From NCBI GenBank assembly GCA_958299035.1, contig CATQJL010000316.1, forward strand, positions 44,141,585-44,205,584: a stretch of 64,000 bases of DNA, given 5' to 3'. Position 1 is the first letter of the stretch; the number at the start of each line of letters is the position of its first letter. The position numbers and the translations under genes are program-made. The notes below the pieces were generated by a model. That model saw nothing but the letters and a program-made list of their open reading frames with translations, ran no database searches and had not been told where the DNA came from. Shown here in pieces: positions 44,366 through 55,503 of the stretch. Origin of the DNA: Cylicocyclus nassatus (lineage: Eukaryota; Nematoda; Chromadorea; Rhabditida; Strongylidae).

Positions 44366-44490
44366 AAATCGAGTATGCTATAGAATGGAATATCAGAAAT
44401 GCCCGTAAGGGATTCGATTCACCTTGCAAAAAAGATTATACTACGGCATATGCTAAATTCAATGCACAATTGCAATGGCGATGCGTTGCG
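44366..44490 (+). CDS. OAC-type acyltransferase-3 gene, exon E (last exon identified)
   Basis: Bounded by TTTTATTTCAG and GTTGCG|GTAAGC, with phase 1 entry (A|AA = Lys) and phase 0 exit. It reads IEYAIEWNIRNARKGFDSPC, then KKDYTTAYAKFNAQLQWRCV. A Glu-Trp-Asn start, a Cys, a Tyr-rich stretch and RC(V) match the linker that leads into the SGNH domain of OAC proteins. The expected next exon (G-N-G...GNS of the SGNH domain) was not found in the remaining 19.5 kb, so the C-terminus lies beyond the window or is lost. A following open stretch after TTTGTAG (44565-44639) is in phase but lacks SGNH features. Confidence 0.75.
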
Positions 44491-45051
44491 GTAAGCATAG
44501 TTGGCATAGCTTTTGCATTTTGAAGAAAGCAAAATAACGATGCTGCTCTAATCAAATTTTGTAGAACATGTCCACCATTTGTGCGAACTGTACTGCGTAC
44601 ATAAAAGTACCAAGTCTTTTAAAGCTTTTCGCTTTCCAAGGTATCGCATCTTGCGTACGGAGTTGTCAAACGCGTTTCACCGTGCGCTTCGTGTGGAGTT
44701 GTGCGAGTGTAGACCAAGGCTAACCACCCATTAATTGTTTAAGACTTCTTAGAAAGTTCCATTTTGTCTAAGGTTGCATAAACTATACATGTTTAAAGCA
44801 GACAGGACTATAGGCAATTGCTTCAACTTTTGAAAGGATTTTAAGATTTTTTGAAGTTAATTTTTGGAAATCTCGGTTTGCATGCAATTGTGTATCAAGA
44901 AAACACAGATGAATTTATGGAGTATGGCAAATTTAGAGCATTATTACTATGTGTTTATAATCAAAAACTTGCTACTATTTTTTGAGTTAAAAGAAGTCGT
45001 TTTTGAATGTGCAGCTTTTCATTGCATATAAACAACAGATTGCTTTCTAAA
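44491..45051 (+). other. Downstream of OAC exon E; one weak exon candidate
   Basis: 44565-44639 follows a TTTTGTAG and is open in the right phase to a CAAG|GTATCG donor (MSTICANCTAYIKVPSLLKL), then possibly DRTIGNCFNF and a stop after 44802. This could be an alternative C-terminus, but the sequence does not resemble an SGNH domain. Confidence 0.25.
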
Positions 45052-46303
45052 CTAGGTGGGATACCCGGCTTCGCTCGACCCTGTCATCATTATGATTAAG
45101 TCGTCATTTCATTTCATTTCATTTCATTTGTACGCTCAAGGCGTTCCATAAAAAAAGACACATTAAGAAGTTAGTAATACAGCGGAAACGAACAAGACAT
45201 GTAAACAAATGCAGACATCATCATGTCAGTCCGAGTCTGATCCTAATCAGACTAATGTGAGAAGATAAAACAGCTTGCACTGAATATGTTGGTAGGCTAA
45301 TAAATAAGTATGCAGATGTAGGCATGAGATTTATAACTCCAAAACTTTGAATCCATGGAGATGGGACGCATGCCCCCTCGTTGCCAGCGGAACGATCTTT
45401 AGTTACTCTTAAGAGCAATCCGGCGGCTTATAAGACAGGTCTACTGGCTCAGGTATAATAACCATAACCCAACCTAGCCGGAATGCTGGGGAGGCCCAAT
45501 GACCCCAAAGGTGAAACAATTCTCATTGAATCCATTTGTCGAAATAGCAAGCTGTACGATTGACTACTAGATAGCTGAACGAAAAAGACTCGGACTGAGA
45601 TGCTGAGGAAACTGTGTTAGTAACTAGAACAAAACGAGTCATGCCATACTTTCGTACATATTCTCAGTTCTAGTCCCAACTCTGTATGTATCTGTATGTC
45701 GATACCTGCCTACTATTCACTGTAGTCGCATGACTTACCCTTCCTCCCCCCCCCCCCCCCACCCCCCATCCTATGCCAACTCCCAACCCGTAGTCCAATT
45801 GCAAAAAAGTCAATAGGATTGGTAAAAGTGATGGATAATTCTGAAAAATGGTACTGCAATCGTAATCAGCGTGCTTACTTACCCTCCTGCACCAACTTTA
45901 ACCCCGTTACACCATGAGTAAAATAAGAGTAACTGATAACTCCAGGAGTCAATATTTTACTTGCAATCAACATGCCCACTTAGCCTCCGCAACTCTCAGC
46001 CCATTAGCTCAAACTTTGCAAAGAATCAATAAAATCGATAGAGGTAATCGATAACTTCGAACAGTTACATTGTATTAGTAAGAAGCATGCTCACTTATCC
46101 CCTAGGTCAACTAGGAGCCTAGTTCAAGCTTTGCAAAAAATCGATAGTATTTATATCCGTCGTAGACGAAAAGTAGACTACGTAGCCGAAGCGTATGTGT
46201 GCAAAATTTGGGCAGGATCGGTTTAGAAATAAAAACCACCGTATACACATACATACAGACATCGATAGAGGCGTACATCACACATCCAGTTTTATATATA
46301 AGG
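45052..46303 (-). mobile_element. Helitron/HINE-like element with minisatellite
   Basis: On the - strand it starts near CTTATATATAAAACTGGATG with a GTATGT-rich stretch (46303-46230), has several ~120-bp units with CCAACTCCCAACCC, TTGCAAAAAATCGAT and ATCAACATGCCC (46140-45735), and ends GCGAAGCCGGGT...CTAG-T at 45055-45052. A GC hairpin plus CTRR end is the Helitron hallmark, and internal minisatellites are usual in HINE-type derivatives. A LINE 3' end is inserted at its 3' side (45103 onwards). Confidence 0.65.
45103..45530 (-). mobile_element. LINE 3' end with (GAAAT)n tail, nested in the HINE
   Basis: Reversed copy of the 3' end at 19197-19372: tail (GAAAT)n at 45103-45127, hairpin GCGT-N5-ACGC, then CAGACTCGGACTG and further 3' UTR. 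It extends longer than the 19-kb copy; the 5' edge near 45530 is uncertain. Confidence 0.6.
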
Positions 46304-49300
46304 TAGTGTCGTGTACAGGGCCCGACACAGATGGTCTGGGGACAAACTGGACTTCGTTTGTGAAGTTAGAAGCAACGGGAATATTGTTTTTATAATTTCT
46401 TAGGGAAAGCGCCGAAAAAAATGACGAATATGTCAGGTTTTACGAGTTGGAGGTGTTCTTTCGCAGGCGCGCGAATTTCAAACGAAAGGCTTAGACAAAC
46501 AAATGGCTTGCTTACACGCACAAACCATCATATGGTTCCGAATTTGGGCTATGTGTATACAATATTACTCCAAACTATGTTATGTAAAAAGTTCCAAAGA
46601 CTTATCTGTCTTAATATTATCTTCCCGTTTGCTGGTTTCTAGACCAAGCCAAACCAACTGGGTTGGTTCGGAACATAAATATCGGGAATTCACGTAAGTT
46701 TTGGAATCTATCATATAGTGAAGAGAACGAATCAAACCATTGCCTTTCCTTTTTTAAGACAAAACTAGTGTAAATCTACACCTTGATAGATATCGCGCTC
46801 CGGTCACATGCGGTGTCCTTTGAACTGGTGGCGAAAAATGCATCGGACTAGACTAACCACAGACTTGGTTGGCTTAGAAGGTTTTCGACATCTTTAGCAC
46901 TAAAATGGTACCATACTCAATGACAAAGCCTTTGATCAACTCAGAATGTTGTCTTTTTGCTTTTTTATTATATTAGATACCTCAAAATGCGTTTTTTTTC
47001 TCGCTTTTTTATTGTTATTTTGATTGCCTAAGGTTTCCTACAAGGTTTCCTACTGATCTTTACGTCAAAAGGGACTTCGTAAATTTTTGCGAGGTCATGG
47101 GGTACTTCGTTTCCAAAAATGCTCCAAACTAACGCGTGCCGGGCCCTGATTTAGAATTTCAAAAAGATGTGCGGTGATGACTTTTGAGTAAAATCAAGGC
47201 TTCCTTTTCACGATGTTTTGCAACGTAAAAGGTCGACGGTGATAAATAAAGCAGCAGGATGCAGATGAGATCTTCATGCAGAGCACTACTGGATGATAAA
47301 GTGCAGCTATGCGAATGGAATAAAACAAAAAGAGAGCAACAACTATATATGACTGGACCTTCCGAACGAAGAACAAAATCAACATCAAATCAACACTGAT
47401 TCTAATCCGGTCTAAGGTCTAAATAAACTAAATGAATAGGTTGTGATAAATCGTAAGTGTTTGACTTACCAATTAATGTAATTTAATCGAAACGGATTTC
47501 GAAGGTATTGGATAGATTACGAGAAAGCCGATAGTTGAGGTCGCGAAACAACACACTGAACCCAGAAATGTCCTGTCGATTTTAATTTGGCCACACAGCA
47601 AAGACTGCCGATGAATAGATTGTGATGCCAAACATTCACACTCTGTACGTACTTTGCCTGAGCGATTGCGGGGTGTCACGAACTGCAGCATACGATCGAC
47701 AGCAGGGTGCCGTGAGGATCGACTGAGCATCACAAATCAGCAGTCGCTTTTTTCCGAGTCAATGGCATTGAACTGAAATACACCATGATCATTTGCGTAA
47801 ACATCGATAAAAGTGTGAAAGCTAAACTAATAAAGGCAGTTATCGGTACATCGTGCCCCTCTTTTTTCAAAACTCGCACTACTGGCTATGACTTCCTTCT
47901 GAGAAATTCGGAACTCGTTAAATAATACGCCAAGAACTGCAAAATACATGTATATATACTTGATAAGATTTGTTTTTCTTCACGAAAAGACTAACTCTTG
48001 CTATCTCAGGGTTTCGCCAAAGTCAAGCACGCCGGATGCGACCTTCCCCCCCCCCCATCTTCTGTCTCAATGCCTCCCCCCCCCCCCCATCAGCATTATC
48101 GTAGGCATGACAAGGACATGCAGAGGCTCTACCATGCATAAATCGGCACACATTTGTAATCATCATCGTCAAAACCCCCCATGGGTCACGTTTTAGCAAA
48201 TTCTGAGGATTCCCAATAGTGGAACACCCAAGTGAAGTTGTCATTTTCAAACGTGATTAACTGTTCAAAAATGAATTAGCTAAGACTTTTTGTATTCAGT
48301 ACAAAGCACTACTCACAGTTTACCCATACCATGAATCCTGCCTCAAATAGTCATCAAATTATGGAACTAGAAGCGAGCCAAAATCTTATTTGTCCCACAT
48401 TTCATTATTAATGACTGCGTTTTCACCAGCTTTTACTTAGAGCGAAGAAGATGAATCAGGCCCAAATTAGTTTTTTGAAAACTACGAGACTCAGGCTATC
48501 TAACCATATGTATTGTGTTCGCTAAAATTCTTTTCGGAGGCTCAATGGGGTGTGACACATCCCCAGAAAAGCTGTGGGTACCACAGCTTTTTAGGGGTTG
48601 TGCCTCACTCCATTGATTTACCTTCAAAGCATTCAAATCTCTGTCTTTTTTTATATTGTTGCTACTGCTAAATCTTCTTCTCCACATAGCAGGAATTTCA
48701 TTCAAAATTTCATTCTCCTAGAGAAAGATATAGTTGTTCTTTCTTAGCAAATGAAAAATCTGCGAAAGTATTGGACTACGGTGATAAGTCTGCGACCAGC
48801 TAAGTCTGTGCTACTGTGAATCACGAGGAAAGGTTTCAAGAACAAATATATTCGATAACCTGATCCTCGTGATTTTCACAAAAGTGATTTGAGCCTGATT
48901 GGTCTTCTCTAGTTTGAGAAATTGAAAACGAAAAATGGGACAAACGATATTTTGGTTTGCTCATAATCCCAGAGTTTGGAGGTTAGTGTAAGTGGGATTC
49001 CTTATGCGACCAAAGAAGTAGTGGTGTTTTGTAATGAGTGCAAAGAGAAGTAGTCTACTCACCTTTGAAACAAAGTTAACATGTTCGGAAATGTCCACCT
49101 CACTTAAGCGTCCCAATGTTTAGAGACATCAAAATTCGCTAAAACTTGGCCCACAGGGGTTATTCGGCAGTTAATTACGAAAATGATGCTCTTATGCTTT
49201 TAGGATTCTTTTATTTTGCTTACTGTACGTGTACGACGGTAGACCAAAACATCAGTATCTAGTATCTTGCACGATGAGCCTATAAGAGATTGTTGACTGA

Positions 49301-49595
49301 CATCATGTCGCTAACAGCACTGTTACCTTGATAACGAGGCCTCCCCTCTTTGTGACCCCTCTACGACCGTATAGGTGTGACGTGCCACACCCCACGCTTG
49401 TCCCTGGTTATGAGCGCACAAATATCAGAAATCTTTCGAGTTTCGATGAATTTCGATGAATACATTTCCTTGAAAGGCAGGATGATGGCACGGATATTGG
49501 CGTGGGTGTTTTGATTACAAGGAAGAAGTAAATTCAACAAAAACCTAAATAAGTGTGTTTGAAACCTATTTCGTAAAACATACGCCACAAAACAC
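46304..49595. other. No secure feature; C-tracts and weak frames
   Basis: Two poly-C tracts (48045-48055, 48075-48085). A frame at 46483-46694 runs from TTCTTTCGCAG to AC|GTAAGT but has no known homology. A - strand frame at 47468-47733 contains VLFRDLNYRL in one phase, resembling a phosphatase motif, but is stopped on both sides. Nothing is firm. Confidence 0.35.
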
Positions 49596-49886
49596 TTGAC
49601 AAATCGCACATTTAGTCGCTTATATAGTCTCTTGGCACATAATAAACATATGTTTGTGGTCAGCGTTTTCAAGAAGAGTCCGATGATATGGGTGCGCCAA
49701 AATTACCTGCGTCACTTTACAAAAGTCCCACGAAGGAAACACTGTGAAATACAAGCGGAAAGCACCAATCTCTGTACAAGATACATCCTATTGACTCCTA
49801 AAAGACCTCACCTTGAAGAATTTGAGAATCAAGAGAACCAGACCAGCATTGTTGAGGAAACAAAAATGGAATTTTTACACCTGTAA
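49596..49886 (+). CDS. Candidate last exon, unknown protein
   Basis: An open frame ends EEFENQENQTSIVEETKMEF at a TAA (49884-49886), followed 17 bp later by AATAAA, a polyadenylation-type signal. Upstream it reads IWVRQNYLRHFTKVPRRKHC. The charged, Glu/Gln-rich end is protein-like. No acceptor could be fixed and no family is recognised. Confidence 0.25.
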   Translation: MTNRTFSRLYSLLAHNKHMFVVSVFKKSPMIWVRQNYLRHFTKVPRRKHCEIQAESTNLCTRYILLTPKRPHLEEFENQENQTSIVEETKMEFLHL

Positions 49887-50039
49887 TTTGCGCTATAACT
49901 AAATAAACTCAAAGCCTTTTTATACCCTTTAAAGTGACGTTGTAGAGCACTATTTGCACTACCACATAGGTCTAGTTGTGTCGCAGAATTTGTTCCTTCA
50001 TGAAATAAGAAATACTTGCAAAAAATCTGCGTGCAAGCA

Positions 50040-50645
50040 CTCAGATAATCGCCGGGGGCAGGCGGCCATGCGAATTTTGAGCAAGCGCGCACCGGAAAAA
50101 TAGTTCGTTCATTTTTTGCCGCCCGCTTGCAGAAATTTGGAAGAAAATTGGCGAAATTAAAGACGAATGCTTGAAGAACAATCGCGGTTTCTTTATGGAT
50201 TAGCTGCATCGCAGTGGCCGCATTCTCGCGGACTTTCCGCGAGAATATGCAAAAATTTCGGGGGCCGCACGGTCCTTTATGGAGGACCGCTCAACCCCCA
50301 GGTACTTTCCGCTGGGAGAAAGTACCTCAAACTTGAGTAATTAAACCAACGGTGACACTTCTGCCACACACAGTCTTACCTGCGCTCGACGTACGCCCGA
50401 AAATACCTAAAAAGAGTCCGAGCGCTTGCTGAAAGTTTGGCCAGCGCTCGCTGGAAGATATTATTTGACGAGCGCTCGCAGAAAATTCTGTATTGCTGCC
50501 CGCTGGCAGAACGCGGAAGTACCGCTCGCTGAAGGTTTGGCCACGCCCCAAAATTCTGCTGACCGCCTGCAGAAAAGCGCGAGTTTGCGGACCGCCTGCA
50601 GAAAAGCGCGAGTTTGCGGACCGCCTGCCCCGGCGATTATCTGAG
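50040..50645. mobile_element. Hairpin-rich element, CTCAGATAATCGC family, copy 2 (both ends)
   Basis: Termini CTCAGATAATCGCC and CAGGCGG with the inverse at 50620-50645. Internal hairpins: 50222-50246 (ATTCTCGCGGA/TCCGCGAGAAT, 3-nt loop), 50270-50289 (CGGTCCT/AGGACCG), 50300-50327 (AGGTACTTTC/GAAAGTACCT, 8-nt loop). The right third has GCGCTCGCTGAAAG-type repeats and 2.5 copies of a 29-bp unit starting GACCGCCTGCAGAAAAGCG (50553-50633). Non-coding. Superfamily not determined, since no clear target duplication is seen. Confidence 0.75.
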
Positions 50646-50859
50646 CAGTAACCTTAAGTTTAAAATTGATTAGGCCCCAGACATGCAAAACCTTCCGAGT
50701 AAAAAAAAATTTCTATCTATTGTACATGTGGAAGAATTATAGTTAAAACCGATTAGTTGAGATAGTTTTGAATCCGATCTAGGAGACATTTTCTTATCCT
50801 AAGGTGCACCTAGGAAAGCCGAAACTACAACTGATAGTTTGTCCTAAAAATCACATATA

Positions 50860-53551
50860 CAGTGACCGCCAAAATGCGAACAAGCCTCCTTCCTTTTTTC
50901 ATCGCTCATTTTCGCATGGAAAACAAAGATGAAAAGATGATTAAGTTGCTTGAGATGATAGCGCTCTTGAAGAGCTACAGCCCACACATTGCGCTTTTTA
51001 GAGAGTATGTATTCTAAGGATTTTGAAAATCTTTCTCTAACAAAATGGCAGTGTCACAATGTCGCGGACAATAATTCTTCGAAGGCGGAAATTTTCCTTT
51101 ATTCCCTTGTTTGGAGCAAAAGCAGAGGTTTTCTGACAGTAAGCATAATCTTATATATAAAGCTGAATGTCTGTTTGTATGTATGTCTGTCTGTCTGTCT
51201 GTCTGTATGTATGTCTGTGTGTACGTATGTTCCGAATAGAAAACTCCATTTCTGAACCGATCCGGACCAAACTTGGCACACATACGCTACGGGCCCCGGC
51301 GGGTGTCATAGGCTACTTTTCGTCATCGATCGATATCGATTTTATCGATTTTTATCGATTTTTTTGCTGAGTTCACCTACGGGGCTGGGAGTTGGCACAG
51401 GGGGGTAATCGAGCATGGGGATTCCGAATACAATATTGGTTTTTAGGATTATCGATTACTTTTATCGATTTTATCGATTTTTTTGCAAAGTTTGAGCTAC
51501 GGGGCTGGGAGTTCGCACAGGGGGGTAATCGAGCATGGGGATTCCGAATACAATATTGGTTTTCGGGATTATCGATTACTTTTATCGATTTTATCGATTT
51601 TTTTGCAAAGTTTGAGCTAGGGGGCTGGGAGTTGGCACAGGGGGGTAATCGAGCATGCTGATCATCCCCAAGGGGGCCTCGATTACACCCCTGTGCCAAA
51701 TTCCATCCCCCTAGCTCAAATTTTGCAAAATCGATAAAATCGATAGAAGTAATGGATAATTCCAAAAACTAATATTGTATTCGTAATCTGCATGCTCGAT
51801 TACCCCCCTGTGCAAACTCCCAGCCCCGCAGGTCAAACTTTACAAAAAAATCGATAAAAGTAATGGACGATCCTGAAAACTAATATTGTGTTCGTAATCA
51901 GCATGCTCGATTACCCCCTGTGCAAAATCCCAGCCTCGCATGTCAAAATTTACAAAAAAACGATAAAATCAATAAAAGTAACCGATAATTCTGAAAACTA
52001 ATATTGTATTCGGAATCCCCATGCTCACTTCCCCCTGTGCCAACTCCTAGCCCTGTAGGTGAACTCTGCGAAAAAATCGATAAAAATCGGTAAAATCGAC
52101 ATCGATCGATAACGAAAAGTGGACTGTGACACGCGCCGGGGCCCGAAGTGTATGTGTGCCAAGTTTGGTCCGGATACGGCGGAGCCGGGTAAGCCAGCTA
52201 GTATATTATAGAGCTCATCGAGGACAATAACCAGGTAGTGGTTGCTTCCAAAAAAACCCAAGCTTGAACTTTATTTTGCTTTTTTTTCAAAAAAATAACT
52301 TCTAATTACTATTCTCAAGCCAAATTTCTTCACATGGAAACCTATACAAAACATCCTAACAGAACTGTTCAGATAAAATGGATGCTCTTTGCCATCTTCT
52401 ATGCATCGGACGTGTGCTGGTGAGTTTTTTTTTATACTGAAAATGGCTCTTGACAATGCGTGCACATGACCCATCTGCACCTCACTACTGACTTGCACCA
52501 CTTTGCAGGCTTGTAGCTCGGTCGACAGTCACTCTACAAGCCACCTGCAAGTGGGCTCATTCGAACGAGCGTGACTTCCTCCACACGAAGGTATGCAAAT
52601 GGGTTTTGAAAAATCCCGGAGATTTTACGGATGGGATGAAAAGCGCAGCCATAGAGGTAAATGGAGTGAAAGCGCTTATCAGTATTAGAAGAGCCTTAGA
52701 GCTTCGAATGGATCTGTTACAAGAAGATTGACAGTTTCAAACTTCTGGATTTGAACTGGTAGCGAAAAGAGCTCTGTTCAACTTAGCTGAAAAGTCGTTA
52801 GCCTAAAGCACTGAAGCTACTCTTTTTCACCCCATCCGCGAATTCTCCGAGACTTCCCAAACTCAAATCACTTGTATACGTCGTGTCGAGGAAGTCACGC
52901 TCTCTTGAATGAGCCTTCCTGCAGTTTCGTAGGTTGTCTGCCTGCCAAGCTAAAAACGTGGAAGCTGTGCAAGTCAGTGGTGAGGTACCGGGTGGCCATG
53001 TGCAAGCACTGTCAAGAGCCATTTTTAGCAAAGAAACTTACCAGCACACGTCCGATGCATAGAAGATGGCAAAGAGCATCCATTTTATCCAAACAGCTTT
53101 GTTGAGTTGTCTTGAATGGGTTTCCATGTGAAGAAGTCTGGCTTGAAAAAGGTAATGAGAAGTTATTTTTTGAAAGAAAAAATAAAATTTAAGCTTGGGT
53201 TTTTTTTGAAAGTAACCACTGCCTGATTATTGTACTCCAGAGCTCTATAACAGTATGCTTATCTGTCAAGAAAACCTCTGCTTTTGCTCCAAACAAGGGA
53301 ATAAAGAAAAATTTCCGCGTTCGAAGAATTATTGTCCGCGACATTGTGACACTGCCATTTTCGGACTTTTTCTAGGAATTTTTTTGAAAGTTTTAGAATA
53401 CATATTCTCCAGAAAGCGTAGTGTGTGATTTGTAGCCCTTGAAGAGCTCTATCATCTCACAACCCAATCATTTTTCCATCTTTGTTTTTCATCCGAAAAT
53501 GAGCGATGAAAAAAGGAAAAAGGCTTGTCCGCAACTTTTTGGCGGTCACTG
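50860..53551. mobile_element. Tc1-like giant foldback element with nested insertion
   Basis: TA at both edges and termini CAGTGACCGCCAAAA / its inverse, a Tc1-type end. After removing the nested HINE (51147-52204) the remaining ~1.6 kb is one long imperfect palindrome with arms of about 800 bp and a centre near 52700. The arms carry matching short frames (for example DARPMHR-like near 53060) but no transposase signature. Confidence 0.75.
51147..52204 (+). mobile_element. Helitron/HINE-like element nested in the Tc1-like foldback
   Basis: Starts near CTTATATATAAAGCTGAATG followed by (TGTC)n (51170-51225) and ends GGCGGAGCCGGGTAAGCC-AG-CTAG-T at 52201. The core is a ~120-bp minisatellite in two opposed blocks meeting near 51660: units read CTGGGAGTTGGCACAGG on the left and the inverse on the right. 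The outer parts of the blocks (CCGGACCAAACTTGGCACAC, GGGCCCCGGCG) are also inverted copies. Confidence 0.7.
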
Positions 53552-53792
53552 TATGTGGGTGACTTCCAAAAAGTTTAGATATAATCAGAATTCAATTTTA
53601 AGTAAAATTTTCATGTATAGTCATACCACGAAGTTTTGAATGGAAACTCAAGTTGTGAATACCCAGCTATTCACACAGCTAGTTTTCGAGCCATTTTCTG
53701 AAGAAATTCTCAATTAGATGCTCTTAGTGTGACCTAAATTTGATGGATCAATTACCAAAGCTGATATAATATTTCTTGCCACAAATACAAGG

Positions 53793-54011
53793 CTTATCAA
53801 ATGAAGTGTTGCTTGCCCCAGCATCTCCACTCCGGCGCTGGACTCTGCGTCTCTTCCGCGGAACATGCTCTCTGAGTACTTTCCCAGGGCGAGCGTGGAA
53901 AAGGCGGAGCCTCAATTGATTTTGAAGTGATTAGGGAGCATAATCCGCAGAAGAGACGCAGAGTCCAGCGGGAGTGGAGATGCTGGGGCAAGCGACACTT
54001 CATTTGACAAG
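53793..54011. mobile_element. Palindromic Tc1-like MITE (CTTRTCAAATGAAGTG)
   Basis: Left CTTATCAAATGAAGTGTTGC and right the inverse of CTTGTCAAATGAAGTGTCGC, arms of ~65 bp continuing GCCCCAGCATCTCCACTCC. Outside, TACAAGG/CTGTA suggests ends that begin at a TA. Non-coding. Confidence 0.7.
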
Positions 54012-55234
54012 CTGTAAGTATGACACCACCTATTCAAGATATTAATTTGTTATTTAGTTTTTGTTGGGACCTATATTGCCGGTCTCTCTCTCTCTCTCAC
54101 TTCTGCATATTGAAATTTCAAGAATTCTTAGGCAAAAAGCTCTTGGATGACGCTATCTCATCCTGTGCATAACTCAACATAGACCTGTTTTTCGTAGTTT
54201 ACCTGTGATAAGCATGCTCGCCTCTGTGGACACAAATAACAGCTCAGCCTTGTGATTTTTTTCACATTTTTCAAACCGAACAATTTATTTTTTGTCTTGG
54301 GAAAATGTATTAGGGTGATCCAAAAATAATGGGCACATTGATTTTTTTAACATTAAGGCCTCTTTCTGATTGAATATGAACAACCAGACAGAACAACAAG
54401 AGCAATTTGAACGCTTCTATATAAAGTGACTTCGCAGGTTATTCTGACAGCACTCCTTGCAGCACCTCATCCACAATCCTTCAAGCGGCGCTTCGAAGGA
54501 GTCAGACAGACTTTTTTTGAACGCCTTCCAAATTTGTGCTTCTGCACCCCCCACTTTCCTTGACATATGAAATATCTATCGAAAGAGTTTTGCAGGCTCC
54601 TTCCGATGATTACTCGAGTGTGCAAAAATACCCATTATTTCGTTCAAAGGAGGCATGTTATTTGAGAAAGTGCGATGTTCGGCGCAGATATTCAGGCTAG
54701 AAGTCAGGTTTTGGCCAACATTTTTTTGAAAATGAGAAACATCGAAATGAATTGCGTATATTTGAATACAGCACAAAAGGCTCTATCAGACAAAAAATGT
54801 CAACGGTGAGCTCAGCAGACTACCTTGATAATAGAATAAATATATGTTATCTGATACTAATGCTATATCTTCCGTTTTGAAGCGCTTTAAACGCACAAGC
54901 TATCATAGATTTGTTGACAGTCCTATCAATTGCCGCGCGGTTACCTTTGTAGGCTCACTGTTTTATTGCGGTGGTGCTGCTCAAAATCCAAAATTACTTG
55001 AATTAAATGAGCTTTGATTTTGAGCGTTTCCTAAAGAACGCTGTGTGACAGTGCCCATCTATATACTTCGATTAGAAGGTTTTGTTATGTAATAAGATTT
55101 ATCAAAACTTGGACTTCCAATTGGGTTTCCGTTCAAGATAATTACATTAATTCCCTAGTTCCCCGATAGCCGAGAGAGAGAGAGAAAGTTCAAATGAATT
55201 TATCAAAACTTTGTTTGATTGTCAAACTTCTCAG
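54012..55234. other. No secure gene; one mariner-like terminus
   Basis: TA followed by TTAGGGTGATCCAAAAATAA at 54310 looks like a mariner end, but the other end was not found. A (TC)n run lies at 54083-54100 and a (GA)n run at 55172-55186. Confidence 0.4.
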
Positions 55235-55503
55235 GTCTCTTCCACGTTTCGGAGTTCAAATCGGTTAAGGGGTGGCTGATCACTCGAGTAAAAGCAAACA
55301 TTCAGATCTTTCAAAGCGTGACGGAAAGGCCAAAGTTTAGTGGAAGAAAAACAGTTGAGGGATCAAAAGTTGAGCTCCCAAAATGGATTTCGGAAACTAA
55401 TTTTCTTGTTATGCTGTGTGCTTTTCTAGAGCTATTATATCCTGTGAAACGAATGATTAGAGCATTTGGGGTTGGACAAGCACGACCTATTCTCAAACTT
55501 TCA
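55235..55503 (+). CDS. Candidate internal exon, unknown protein
   Basis: Runs from CTTCTCAG to CTTTCA|GTGAGT, open for 89 codons, entry phase 1 and exit phase 0. It reads SEFKSVKGWLITRVKA, FSGRKTVEGSKVELPKW and ETNFLVMLCAFLELLYPVKR, a balanced globular composition with Trp and charged clusters. Both junctions are good nematode consensus sites, so it is one of the better orphan exon candidates. I recognise no family and found no neighbouring exon. Confidence 0.4.

Noticed and set aside
44565..44639. The next OAC exon (SGNH start) after exon E
   Set aside because: Phase and acceptor fit, but the sequence lacks the G-N-S/T block and other SGNH features, so I did not call it.
47468..47733. A phosphatase-like motif (VLFRDLNYRL) on the - strand
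   Set aside because: It occurs in only one phase, is closed by stops on both sides, and no second motif of an inositol polyphosphate phosphatase is visible.
51373..51765. Repetitive open frames (PPCANSQP-type repeats) as a repeat protein
   Set aside because: They are translations of the ~120-bp minisatellite of the Helitron-like element, open on both strands.
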